Shown: positions 8,534 through 17,157 of the stretch, piece by piece | Position numbering within the stretch: position 1 is the stretch's first letter | Layout: the number at the start of each line of letters is the position of its first letter | Source: Streptomyces sp. NBC_01197 | GTDB lineage: Bacteria > Actinomycetota > Actinomycetes > Streptomycetales > Streptomycetaceae | NCBI RefSeq assembly: GCF_036010505.1 | Contig: NZ_CP108569.1 | Location: 6,583,501 to 6,647,500 of the forward strand | Direction: 5' to 3' | DNA: 64,000 nucleotides | Notes under the pieces: generated by a model | Seen by the model: only the letters and a program-made list of their open reading frames with translations | What the model was told of the DNA's origin: nothing | The model's database searches: none | Translations under genes and position numbers: made by a program

Positions 8534-9886
8534 GTGCCCCACCGTGGCAATCCTGCGAAGGTGTGCGCCCTCCCGCTCCCGTCCGGCGTCCAGCCGCACA
8601 AGCGGTCCGCCCCCCGAATCGTCATCATTTCGGCCAGTGTGGGCGCGGGGCATGACGGCGCGGCCGACGAACTGGCCCGACGCCTCCAGGCCGACGGGTT
8701 CCTGGTGGACCGGCACGACTTCCTCGATCTGCTTCCCTTCGGGCTGGGGAGGCTGCTGTCCGGCGGATACCACCGGCTGCTCACCTGGGCCCCCACCGGA
8801 TATCAGCGGATCTACGTGGCCACCGAACGCACCGGGCGCCCGGGGCTCTTGGTCCGCTCCCTGTTCCGCAGCGCGGAGCGTCGTACCCTGCGGGCCATCA
8901 CCCCGGATACCTGTGCGGTCGTCTCGACCTACCCGGGGGCCGGCCAGGTGCTCGGCGCGATGCGCTCACGCGGGCGTCTCGGGGTGCCCGCCATCACCTA
9001 CCTCACCGACTTCTCCGTCCACTCCCTGTGGGTCGCGCCCGGTATGGACGTACATCTCGCCGTGCACGCGATACCGGCCGGCCAGGCGCACGCACAGGGC
9101 GCCGCCGGGGTCACGGTGACCGGCCCGGTGGCTGCCGCGCGATTCACTCCCGCCACCGTCGGTGAGCGGCGGGCGGCGCGCGTCCGCTTCGCTCTCCCCG
9201 AACGGTCCCCGCTCGCGCTGCTGGTCGCGGGTTCCTGGGGGGTGGGCCCTGTGGAACAGGTGGCCGCCGAGATCCAGGAGAGCGGTGCTGCGGTGCCCGT
9301 CGTGGTGTGCGGCAGAAACCAGGCCCTGGCCGAACGCCTCCGCAAGGCCGGTGTCGAGCATGTGTACGGCTGGGTGGACGACATGCCGGCTCTCATGTCC
9401 GCCGCTGACGTCCTGGTGCAGAACGCGGGCGGCCTCACCTCGCTGGAGGCGTTCGCCAGCGGCCTGCCGGTCGCCAGCTACCGCTGCATACCGGGTCATG
9501 GGCAGACCAACGCCGCCGCACTGCAGGAGGCCGGCCTCGCCACCTGGATCCAGCAGCCGGCCTCCCTCAAGCCGGTACTCGACGAGCTGCTCCACGGCCC
9601 CCTCGGCCACCAACAGCGCGCCAGAGGACTGGTGTTGTTCCGCGCCGACCACGGCCCGGCGCAAGCCGTCGCCGCCGTAGCGCGCACGGTCCCCTGCCGG
9701 GGCGGGGCCGTCAGCCCCGGGGGCCGGCGCCCGGCCCGGCGCTTCCGCCTCGGCGTCCCGGTCGCGACCGCGGCGGTGGCGGCCACCGTGCTGCTCGGCG
9801 TCGGCGCCCCGATAGCCGAGGCATACGGCGACTCCCCGGCGCACCTGGGCGCACTCACCCGGTTCCTGGACGGACACGAACGATGA
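8534..9886 (+). CDS. MGDG-synthase/MurG-like glycosyltransferase
   Basis: A 450-residue GT-B glycosyltransferase. The N-terminal domain begins with IVIISASVGAGHDGAADELARRL, the GAGH signature of monogalactosyl/processive diacylglycerol glycosyltransferases. TYPGAGQVLGAMR and a TDFSVHSLWV motif follow. The C-terminal nucleotide-sugar site has VYGWVDDMPALMSAADVLVQNAGGLTSLEA, with the conserved acidic/Asn-Gly-Gly region seen in MurG and MGD synthases. A single hydrophobic segment near 400-420 may anchor the C-terminus, which is unusual for the family. The last bases overlap the deacetylase ATG, so the two enzymes are coupled and may act successively on one glycolipid or envelope glycan (inference). 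GTG at 8534 follows GGAGG with a rather long spacing. Confidence 0.8.
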   Translation: MPHRGNPAKVCALPLPSGVQPHKRSAPRIVIISASVGAGHDGAADELARRLQADGFLVDRHDFLDLLPFGLGRLLSGGYHRLLTWAPTGYQRIYVATERTGRPGLLVRSLFRSAERRTLRAITPDTCAVVSTYPGAGQVLGAMRSRGRLGVPAITYLTDFSVHSLWVAPGMDVHLAVHAIPAGQAHAQGAAGVTVTGPVAAARFTPATVGERRAARVRFALPERSPLALLVAGSWGVGPVEQVAAEIQESGAAVPVVVCGRNQALAERLRKAGVEHVYGWVDDMPALMSAADVLVQNAGGLTSLEAFASGLPVASYRCIPGHGQTNAAALQEAGLATWIQQPASLKPVLDELLHGPLGHQQRARGLVLFRADHGPAQAVAAVARTVPCRGGAVSPGGRRPARRFRLGVPVATAAVAATVLLGVGAPIAEAYGDSPAHLGALTRFLDGHER

Positions 9887-10656
9887 CCACGGCCCGGACC
9901 CTCCTGCGCGCTGGAGCCGTGACGCTGCCCGCGCTCGCCGCTTTCCACGCCGCGCCGGTCATCTCCACCTTCGGGCCGCTGCGTAACCGGCTCATGCCCC
10001 GCCTGTCCGGCCAGGGCCGCTCCGACCACGTCGCGCTCACCTTCGACGACGGCCCCGACCACCTCTCCACCCCGCATTTCCTGCGCCTGCTGGAAGTCCG
10101 GGAGCTCCGTGCGACGTTCTTCCTGCTCGGCTCCATGGCGGTGCGCTCACCCCAGCTGGTGAAAGCCATGTCCGCCGCCGGGCACGAGATCGCGGTGCAC
10201 GGGTGGGCCCACCGCCCGCTGCTGCTGCGTGGCCCGCGGGCCACGTACGACGACCTGGCCCGTGCCCGCGACACCATAGGCAACCTCACCGGCACCCAGC
10301 CCCGCCTGTTCCGGCCCCCGTACGGCGTCATGACCACCGGCACCTACCTGGCCTGCCGCCGTCTCGGCCTGACACCTGTGCTGTGGAGCGCCTGGGGCGA
10401 GGACTGGCGTGCCCGGGCGACACCGGATTCTGTCCACGACACCGTCGTACGGGATCTGCGCGGCGGGGCCACCATCCTGCTCCATGACTCCGACTGCACA
10501 TCCGCCACCGGATCCTGGCGCAACACCCTCGGCGCGCTGCCCCGCATCCTCGACAGCTGCCGGGAAAGCGGCCTGAGGGTCGGACCACTCCGTGACCACA
10601 CCCGCACGGGACCGGTGGAGCGAGGAGCACCCGCAGGTCCTTTCTACAGGCCGTAG
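9883..10656 (+). CDS. Polysaccharide deacetylase (NodB/CE4 family)
   Basis: A 257-residue CE4 enzyme that would remove N-acetyl groups from a glycan using a metal ion. The catalytic motif TFDDGPD is present. The metal site VHGWAH is a variant with Gly where most members have Ser/Thr (H-S/T-x-x-H). The RPPYG motif and C-terminal ILLHDSD follow in order. The N-terminus is hydrophobic (ALAAFHAAPVIS), so the protein may be membrane-anchored or exported. It overlaps the preceding glycosyltransferase gene by four bases, so it probably trims the product of that enzyme. Its TAG stop lies inside a BlaI-like palindrome that precedes the blaI-like gene. Confidence 0.87.
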   Translation: MTTARTLLRAGAVTLPALAAFHAAPVISTFGPLRNRLMPRLSGQGRSDHVALTFDDGPDHLSTPHFLRLLEVRELRATFFLLGSMAVRSPQLVKAMSAAGHEIAVHGWAHRPLLLRGPRATYDDLARARDTIGNLTGTQPRLFRPPYGVMTTGTYLACRRLGLTPVLWSAWGEDWRARATPDSVHDTVVRDLRGGATILLHDSDCTSATGSWRNTLGALPRILDSCRESGLRVGPLRDHTRTGPVERGAPAGPFYRP

Positions 10657-10658
10657 TA
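10643..10658. promoter_or_regulatory. BlaI/MecI-like operator 3
   Basis: TCTAC-AGGCC-GTAGT, with half sites matching operators 1 and 2. It straddles the stop codon of the deacetylase, about 115 bp upstream of the blaI-like start, and is consistent with autoregulation, as is usual for BlaI/MecI genes. Confidence 0.45.
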
Positions 10659-10769
10659 CCTTGAAGGCTCCGTGCACTCCGTAACGCCGTCGCCGGCCGG
10701 GGCCGACGACCAGGTGCGGTGTCGGGTCGCGGAGTGCCGACGACGGACGACAAGCGGTGGTGAACAGCG

Positions 10770-11162
10770 GTGGGAAGCGTGAGCGAGCAGGGCGGTGCGG
10801 CGGCAGGCCGGCGTGCGCCCGGCGAGCTGGAGAGCGAAGTCCTGGCGGCCCTGTGGGCGGCCGGCCGGCCGGTGGGGGCGACCACGGTACGCGAGCAGGT
10901 GGCCGGTGACCCCGCTTACACGACCGTCCTGACGATCCTGACCAGGTTGCACGACAAACGCCTGGTGACCCGCGAGCGAGCCGGCCGCAGCTATCTGTAC
11001 TCACCGGTCCAGGACAAGGCCGGCCACACCGCGGCGGGAATGCGCGATCTGCTGGATCGCGGTGGAGACCGGGCCGCCGTCCTCGCCCGGTTCGTCTCCC
11101 AGCTGCCGGCCGAGGACGAGCAACTGCTGGAACAGCTGCTGCACGGACCCGCGGAGGACTAG
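10770..11162 (+). CDS. BlaI/MecI/CopY-family repressor
   Basis: A 130-residue winged-helix repressor. The N-terminal DNA-binding part reads GELESEVLAALWAAGRP, then AYTTVLTILTRLHDKRLVTRERAGRSYLYSP, an almost canonical BlaI helix-turn-helix and wing. The short C-terminal helix is for dimerisation and protease cleavage. GTG at 10770 is taken; GTG at 10779 would also serve. It is followed after 3 bp by an M56 membrane metalloprotease, the classical BlaI-BlaR1-type arrangement, though without a penicillin-binding sensor domain. It probably controls the upstream glycosyltransferase-deacetylase genes through the three palindromes described here. Confidence 0.9.
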   Translation: MGSVSEQGGAAAGRRAPGELESEVLAALWAAGRPVGATTVREQVAGDPAYTTVLTILTRLHDKRLVTRERAGRSYLYSPVQDKAGHTAAGMRDLLDRGGDRAAVLARFVSQLPAEDEQLLEQLLHGPAED

Positions 11163-11165
11163 ACG

Positions 11166-12086
11166 GTGTTGATCAGCCTGTGTACACCGCTGCTGGTCAG
11201 CCTGATTTTCACGCTGAGCGCACCGTGGGCAGCCCGGAGACTGCCGCCCCGGACGGCTGCCTGGACGCTCGCGTCGGCCGCCGTGACAGCCGCCGGCGCG
11301 TGGCTGACCGTACTGGCGATGGCCGGTTTCACCCTGGTCGGCCAGGACCCGGAGGTGGCCGAGGAAGGTCGCTGGTCTCCTCACCTGCTCGCCATTGACA
11401 CTCCCATCGACCGGCCGGTCGCCGCCGCTTGCACCCTGGGCGTACTCGTATGTGCGGTCACCGTGACCGTGACCACCTGGCGCCGGGTGCGGGTGCTCGT
11501 CGACACTCGGCGCGACTGCCGGGACCTGCCCGCCACCGGGGACCTGGCCGTGCTCGACGACCCCGTTCCCACGGCCTTCGCCCTGCCCGGAGCCCCCGGC
11601 CGGGTCGTGGTCTCCTCCGGGATGCTGCGAGCACTCACTCCCGATGAACGGCGCGCGCTGCTGGCCCACGAACGCGCCCATCTCCACCGCCGCCACCACC
11701 TGTTCCTGCTCGTCCTCCAACTCGCGGCAGCGGTCAACCCGCTCCTGCGCCCCCTCGCCCGAGCGGGCGCGTTCGCACTGGAACGCTGGGCCGACGAAGA
11801 GGCAGGCAGCGTCGTGGCCGACCGCGGACTCGTCGCCCGCGCCGTCGCGCGGGCGGCGCTCGCCACCAAGCGCACCGCGCAACCAGCACTCGCAGCCACC
11901 GGCGGACCGGTGCCCCAACGCGTACGCGCCCTGCTCGCCGCGCCTACACCCTTCCGTCGTGGCCTGGCCATGGTGTTCCCGGCCTTGATGGTGTTGTGCT
12001 GCGCCAGCCTTGCCCTGGCCGCCCACGACATGGACCAGTTGTTCGACGGCGCTACGACCTCCCACATCACCACGCAGGCCCGCTGA
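11166..12086 (+). CDS. M56-family (BlaR1/MecR1-like) membrane metallopeptidase
   Basis: A 306-residue membrane protease with four hydrophobic regions (about 5-25, 35-55, 85-105 and 275-295). The zinc site HERAHLHRRHH at about residue 168 supplies HExxH; ERWADEEAG near 205 is the likely third ligand region. In BlaR1/MecR1 such a domain cleaves the cognate repressor after a sensor domain detects a beta-lactam. Here no extracellular sensor domain is attached, as in many actinobacterial M56 proteins, so the stimulus is unknown. It is co-transcribed with the BlaI-like gene three bases upstream. Confidence 0.87.
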   Translation: MLISLCTPLLVSLIFTLSAPWAARRLPPRTAAWTLASAAVTAAGAWLTVLAMAGFTLVGQDPEVAEEGRWSPHLLAIDTPIDRPVAAACTLGVLVCAVTVTVTTWRRVRVLVDTRRDCRDLPATGDLAVLDDPVPTAFALPGAPGRVVVSSGMLRALTPDERRALLAHERAHLHRRHHLFLLVLQLAAAVNPLLRPLARAGAFALERWADEEAGSVVADRGLVARAVARAALATKRTAQPALAATGGPVPQRVRALLAAPTPFRRGLAMVFPALMVLCCASLALAAHDMDQLFDGATTSHITTQAR

Positions 12087-12113
12087 CCCGGCAGCGCCAT
12101 ACGTCACCGGTAG

Positions 12114-12233
12114 CCGGGGGCGTATCGGCTTTCGGACCGTGCCTCCCAGGACCTGCTCGGCTGGTCGCCCACTCACCCCACCCTGCCCGACGACCTGAGG
12201 CACGGCGACTGCTTCGCCGTGCCGCCCTCCTGA
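12114..12233 (+). pseudogene. Possible remnant of an SDR/NAD-dependent epimerase C-terminus
   Basis: An in-frame stretch runs from just after a TAG at 12111 to TGA at 12231. It reads SDRASQDLLGWSPTHPT followed by a DDL-x-HGD-type ending. Extended SDR/epimerase proteins commonly end with a very similar 'R-x-x-LGW-x-P-T-x-P-x-LL-x-DL' block. There is no start codon or Rossmann region in front, so if real it is only a decayed tail. Chance similarity is possible. Confidence 0.3.
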
Positions 12234-12244
12234 CCGCTGGGGGC

Positions 12245-13015
12245 TCAGCGCACGGGGAAGCCGTAGGTGCGGCCTTGCTCCTTGAGCCGGGGGAGGAGTT
12301 GGCGCAGGGCCTGGATGGTCTGGGCGCGGTCGCCGCCGGCGTCGTGGAAGAGGAGCGTCGGCCCGTTGGGCAGTTCCTTCTCGACGGTGGCGATGATGGT
12401 GTCGGCGCCCGGGCGTTCGAAGTCCTTGCTGTCGACGTTCCAGCCGAGAGGGCGCATGCCGTGGGAGGCGGCGAGTCTGCGGCTGTAGGGGGTGAAGGCT
12501 CCGCCGGGTGCTCGGTAGTACATGGGCCGTACGCCGCCGGAGGCTTTGGTGATCATGCGTTCGGCGTCGAGGATCTCGTGTGACTGGTAGGTCTGGGAGG
12601 CTTTGTCCATGGCGGTGTTGTGCGACACCGTGTGGTCGCACAGCCGGTGTCCGGCTGCGACCACCTTCTTCACGAGGTCCGGGTGGGCCTGGGCCTCCGG
12701 CCCGATCATGCAGAAGGTGGCCTTCACCCCGTACTCCTGCAGCAGGTCGAGTACTTGGGGGGTCCAGGTGGGGTCGGGGCCGTCGTCGATGGTGATGTTG
12801 ACGCCGTGCGTCCCCTTGTCCGAGGCGTGCGCGATGGTCACCGCGACCTGCTTTACGGCGCTCCCCGGCATGGCGGGCGCGGCCGCCTCGGGCGACGAAT
12901 CGTGCGCGGAGCGGGCCTGTGCGGTCCACGCGGACGCGCCGACGGCGAGCATCGTCACCCCGAGTCCCGCTCCGAGCACCTTGCCGTACCAGCCCCGCCC
13001 GCTGTGCCGTGCCAT
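12245..13015 (-). CDS. Secreted/lipid-anchored polysaccharide deacetylase (CE4)
   Basis: A 256-residue CE4 deacetylase with an N-terminal membrane segment or signal peptide (about 10-33, LGAGLGVTMLAVGASAWTAQA). Catalytic motifs are NITIDDGPD, the metal-binding CDHTVSHN (canonical H-T-x-x-H), YRAPGG, GWNVDSKDF and LLFHDAGG. It is canonical at the metal site, unlike the deacetylase at 9883. Substrate is probably peptidoglycan or another extracellular GlcNAc polymer. It is transcribed alone from a promoter region shared with the TetR gene. No BlaI-like site was found in front of it. Confidence 0.88.
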   Translation of the reverse strand: MARHSGRGWYGKVLGAGLGVTMLAVGASAWTAQARSAHDSSPEAAAPAMPGSAVKQVAVTIAHASDKGTHGVNITIDDGPDPTWTPQVLDLLQEYGVKATFCMIGPEAQAHPDLVKKVVAAGHRLCDHTVSHNTAMDKASQTYQSHEILDAERMITKASGGVRPMYYRAPGGAFTPYSRRLAASHGMRPLGWNVDSKDFERPGADTIIATVEKELPNGPTLLFHDAGGDRAQTIQALRQLLPRLKEQGRTYGFPVR

Positions 13016-13252
13016 GTCCGCCCCATATCTCGCAGTCCCACGCCGATCCCGGTCACCTCGCGACCACTTGACAGGACGACGAAAGCGGGCCGGCGGATGC
13101 CTTTGTTACCGATCACGGACAATTCCGGGGGAGTTCGCGGACAACTCCCGCGAGCGGCGCCCGGAACCGTACCGGCGAGGCCCGCTGAGCCGCCGCAGGT
13201 CAACCGTGCTGCGGCCCCGCGTACTTGGTCCGAGAGGTCTGCCATACTTCGG

Positions 13253-13288
13253 GCTTCCGAGGCAGTGGCAGCTTCCTGAGGCAGTGGC
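13253..13288. repeat. Direct repeat upstream of tetR-like gene
   Basis: Two near-identical copies of GCTTCC(T)GAGGCAGTGGC (13253-13269 and 13271-13288) separated by one base, 15 bp before the tetR-like start. This may be an operator or a slipped-strand duplication. Confidence 0.5.
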
Positions 13289-13303
13289 GGAACAGGGCCG
13301 GAC

Positions 13304-13945
13304 GTGAACCAGAGCGGACCGTACATACATCAGCGCATCCCGACCGAGCGCTCCCAGCTCCGTCGCACGGACCTCATCGCCACCGGGCGGAGACTGTTCG
13401 CCGACACGTCGTACGACGCGCTGTCGATGGACGACATCGCCCGGCACGCGGGGGTCGCGAAAGGGCTCATCTACTACTACTTCAAGAGCAAACGAGGCTA
13501 CTACCTCGCCGTTGTCGAGGAGTCGGTGGCCGAGCTGGTCGCCCGCGCGGCCAGCGACACCGGGCTGCCCCGGGCCGAGCGCGTGCACCGCACCGTCGAG
13601 GGCTATCTGCTCTACGCCCAGCACAACAGGGCGGCCTTCCGGACCATCGTGACCGGTGGCGTCGGCTTCGACACCCAGGTGCAGGCGCTGCGTGGCGCGG
13701 TCCGCGAGGAACTCATCGCCACCATCGCTGATGGCGCCTACGGGCGCCGGGAGATCCCGCTCCTGGCCAGGATCGCGCTGCTGGGCTGGCTGAGCGCCGT
13801 GGAGGGCATTACGCTCGACTGGCTCGGTCACCAGGAGCTCGACCGCGCGGAGATCCGGGAGCTGCTGGTCCGTATGTTGCGCAACACCCTCGACACCATC
13901 GGCGAGTTCGTCGCCGAGTGCCCGTCGCCGCCGCCCCCGGAGTGA
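13304..13945 (+). CDS. TetR/AcrR-family transcriptional regulator
   Basis: A 213-residue repressor-type protein. The N-terminal TetR helix-turn-helix spans about 20-66: RRTDLIATGRRLFADTSYDALSMDDIARHAGVAKGLIYYYFKSK, with the conserved GLIYYYF recognition helix. The C-terminal ligand/dimer domain is all-helical and ends in a Pro-rich tail. GTG at 13304 has AGGG upstream and follows a direct repeat that could be its own operator. The divergent gene is a polysaccharide deacetylase; the downstream convergent gene is a chitinase across a strong terminator. Ligand and targets unknown. Confidence 0.9.
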   Translation: MNQSGPYIHQRIPTERSQLRRTDLIATGRRLFADTSYDALSMDDIARHAGVAKGLIYYYFKSKRGYYLAVVEESVAELVARAASDTGLPRAERVHRTVEGYLLYAQHNRAAFRTIVTGGVGFDTQVQALRGAVREELIATIADGAYGRREIPLLARIALLGWLSAVEGITLDWLGHQELDRAEIRELLVRMLRNTLDTIGEFVAECPSPPPPE

Positions 13946-13960
13946 GACCGGGGGCGGCTC

Positions 13961-13992
13961 GGGGGTGGAAGGCCGGCCGGCCTTCCACCCCC
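13961..13992. terminator. Bidirectional terminator
   Basis: A perfect 32-bp palindrome with arms GGGGGTGGAAGGCCGG and the exact reverse complement. It lies between the convergent tetR-like and chitinase genes and is very stable in RNA from either strand. Confidence 0.85.
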
Positions 13993-14020
13993 CTGAATAC
14001 GGGATGTGTGGCGACGGCTC

Positions 14021-15298
<1,278 letters not shown>

Positions 15299-15392
15299 GC
15301 TGTCTCCTTGTGGGGGAGGGGACGGGAGGTGGGGGGAGCTGCCCGGCACATGCGTTTTGGCATGAACGCGGAAAGCCAATAGCGGGAAGATA

Positions 15393-15408
15393 GAAGGACT
15401 AGACCAGT
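15393..15408 (-). promoter_or_regulatory. DasR operator (dre)-like site 1
   Basis: On the minus strand it reads ACTGGTCTAGTCCTTC, 12 of 16 matches to the dre consensus A(C/G)TGGTCTAGACCA(C/G)T. It lies about 95 bp upstream of the chitinase start. DasR is the GlcNAc-responsive GntR regulator of Streptomyces. Confidence 0.65.
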
Positions 15409-15414
15409 GCGGTC

Positions 15415-15430
15415 AATGGTTCGGACCAAC
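15415..15430. promoter_or_regulatory. DasR operator (dre)-like site 2
   Basis: AATGGTTCGGACCAAC keeps the outer TGGT/GACCA halves of the dre consensus but is degenerate at the centre (10 of 16). It is next to site 1, as in the paired repeats of many Streptomyces chitinase promoters. Confidence 0.45.
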
Positions 15431-15601
15431 CTCGCCCCGTGACGGAAGTCCGCCGATCGGGCATACTCAAGCCGCCACAGCCTCTGGTCAGCCTCTTCCG
15501 CGATCCGGGAGGGCAGCATCGGCTGAAGGCGAGACCCGGCGGCGTTGCCTCACCCTGGCCACGCGTACGCCGCAGCGCCCGACAGGGAGGAGAGTGTCGC
15601 C

Positions 15602-16774
15602 ATGACCGACCGCGCCCCGCAGTTGGTGGACCGCCAGTTGCCCACCGAGGAGTCCCGGGACCTGCTCGCGCTGGTGCGCGACATCGTCCAGCGGGAGATC
15701 GTGCCCGGTGCGGCCGCCGAGGAGGAAGCCGGCCGGTTCCCCCGCGAGGTATTCACCCTGCTCTCCGGTGCCGGACTGCTCGGCCTCCCCTACGACTCCG
15801 CGTACGGCGGCGGCGACCAGCCGTACGAGGTCTACCTCCAGATCCTCGAAGAGCTGGCGGCGGCGCGGCTCACCGTCGGCCTCGGCGTCAGCGTCCACTC
15901 GCTCGCCTGCCACGCCCTCGCCGGGTACGGCAGCAAGGAGCAACGGGCCGCGCAGTTGCCCGAGATGCTCGGAGGCGGACTGCTCGGGGCGTACTGCCTC
16001 TCCGAACCCGCGTCGGGCTCCGACGCCGCTTCGCTGCGCACGAAGGCCGTGCGGGACGGCGACGACTGGGTCATCACCGGGACCAAGGCGTGGATCACGC
16101 ACGGCGGCCTCGCCGATTTCTATACGGTGCTCGCGCGCACCGGCGGCGAAGGGGCGCGCGGGATCTCGGCGTTCCTGGTGCCGGGCGACGCCGCGGGGCT
16201 GACCGCCGCCGCCCCCGAGAAGAAGATGGGGATGAAGGGCTCGCCCACCGCCCAGCTGCACTTCGACGGCGTACGGGTGCCCGGCGAGCGGCTGATCGGG
16301 GACGAGGGCCAGGGCTTCGCCATCGCGCTCTCCGCGCTCGACTCCGGGCGGCTGGGGATCGCCGCCTGCGCCATCGGCGTCGCCCAGGCAGCGCTGGACG
16401 AGGCGGTGCGGTACGCCACGGAGCGGCAGCAGTTCGGCCACCCCATCGCGGACTTCCAGGGGCTGCGCTTCATGCTCGCAGACATGGCCACCCAGATCGA
16501 GGCGGGCCGGTCCCTCTATCTCACCGCCGCCCGGCTGCGGGACGCCGGGCGGCCCTTCTCGCGGCAGGCCGCCATGGCCAAACTCTTCTGCACGGACGCG
16601 GCGATGCGGGCCACCACCGACGCGGTCCAGGTGCTCGGCGGCTACGGCTACACCGCGGACTTCCCGGTCGAGCGGTTCATGCGGGAGGCCAAGGTGCTGC
16701 AGATCGTCGAGGGCACCAATCAGATCCAGCGGATGGTCATCGCCCGCCACCTCGCGGGTCCGGAGTCGCGCTGA
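15602..16774 (+). CDS. Acyl-CoA dehydrogenase
   Basis: A 390-residue flavoprotein catalysing alpha,beta-dehydrogenation of an acyl-CoA. ATG at 15602 follows GGGAGGAG. Domain order is canonical: N-terminal helical domain, beta domain with AYCLSEPASGSDAASL and WITGTK-like WVITGTKAWITHGG, then the C-terminal helical domain with RQQFGHPIADFQ and VQVLGGYGYTADFPVERFMREAKVLQIVEGTNQIQ. The catalytic Glu is in the REAKVLQIVEGT block, as in short/medium-chain enzymes. Downstream genes (a DUF7064-like protein and an APH-family kinase resembling the ACAD10/11 kinase domain) often travel with such dehydrogenases. Substrate unknown. Confidence 0.93.
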   Translation: MTDRAPQLVDRQLPTEESRDLLALVRDIVQREIVPGAAAEEEAGRFPREVFTLLSGAGLLGLPYDSAYGGGDQPYEVYLQILEELAAARLTVGLGVSVHSLACHALAGYGSKEQRAAQLPEMLGGGLLGAYCLSEPASGSDAASLRTKAVRDGDDWVITGTKAWITHGGLADFYTVLARTGGEGARGISAFLVPGDAAGLTAAAPEKKMGMKGSPTAQLHFDGVRVPGERLIGDEGQGFAIALSALDSGRLGIAACAIGVAQAALDEAVRYATERQQFGHPIADFQGLRFMLADMATQIEAGRSLYLTAARLRDAGRPFSRQAAMAKLFCTDAAMRATTDAVQVLGGYGYTADFPVERFMREAKVLQIVEGTNQIQRMVIARHLAGPESR

Positions 16775-16976
16775 ACCGACCCGGCCGGCCTGTCGTCGCG
16801 GTCAGGAGTGCCCACTCCTGGTCGCGCCGGCCCGGCAGAGTCCGGCCCGCCCTCCCCCACTGGCGGACCAGGGCCTGGTAGATCGGCGCCTCCGTGCTCT
16901 GCGGAAGCGATTCCTCAGGGGCGGGCGGGGGGAGCCGGTGCAGTCCGGTCCCGGTCCCGTAATGCAGAACGGTCAT
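16737..16976 (-). CDS. Small conserved-looking hypothetical protein
   Basis: A 79-residue reading frame opposite the 3' end of the acyl-CoA dehydrogenase gene, with a 38-bp tail-to-tail overlap. Codon use looks genuine (third positions mostly G or C). The middle contains an orderly block, STEAPIYQALVRQWGRAGRT then LPGRRDQEWALL, that resembles small Streptomyces hypothetical proteins I recall but cannot name. There is no membrane segment and no clear ribosome binding site before ATG 16976. Function unknown; it may not be expressed. Confidence 0.45.
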   Translation of the reverse strand: MTVLHYGTGTGLHRLPPPAPEESLPQSTEAPIYQALVRQWGRAGRTLPGRRDQEWALLTATTGRPGRFSATPDPRGGGR

Positions 16977-17157
16977 GCCCGGTCAACGCGGGGCGGCGGC
17001 GCACGGTCACCGCAGCGCGCCGTCGGGCGTCTGTTCGCGCGGTCAAGGCCGGTTCGCGCCACCGCCCGTCCGGGGTGCGGTCTGATCCCGCGCCCGGGTC
17101 TGGCCGTCCGTGCCGTTTCTGACGTACCGTCATCTTCTCTGTCAGCAGGAGGATGCC

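Noticed and set aside
10770..12086. A beta-lactam resistance locus
   Set aside because: The BlaI and M56 proteins are present but there is no beta-lactamase, PBP2a or penicillin-binding sensor domain.
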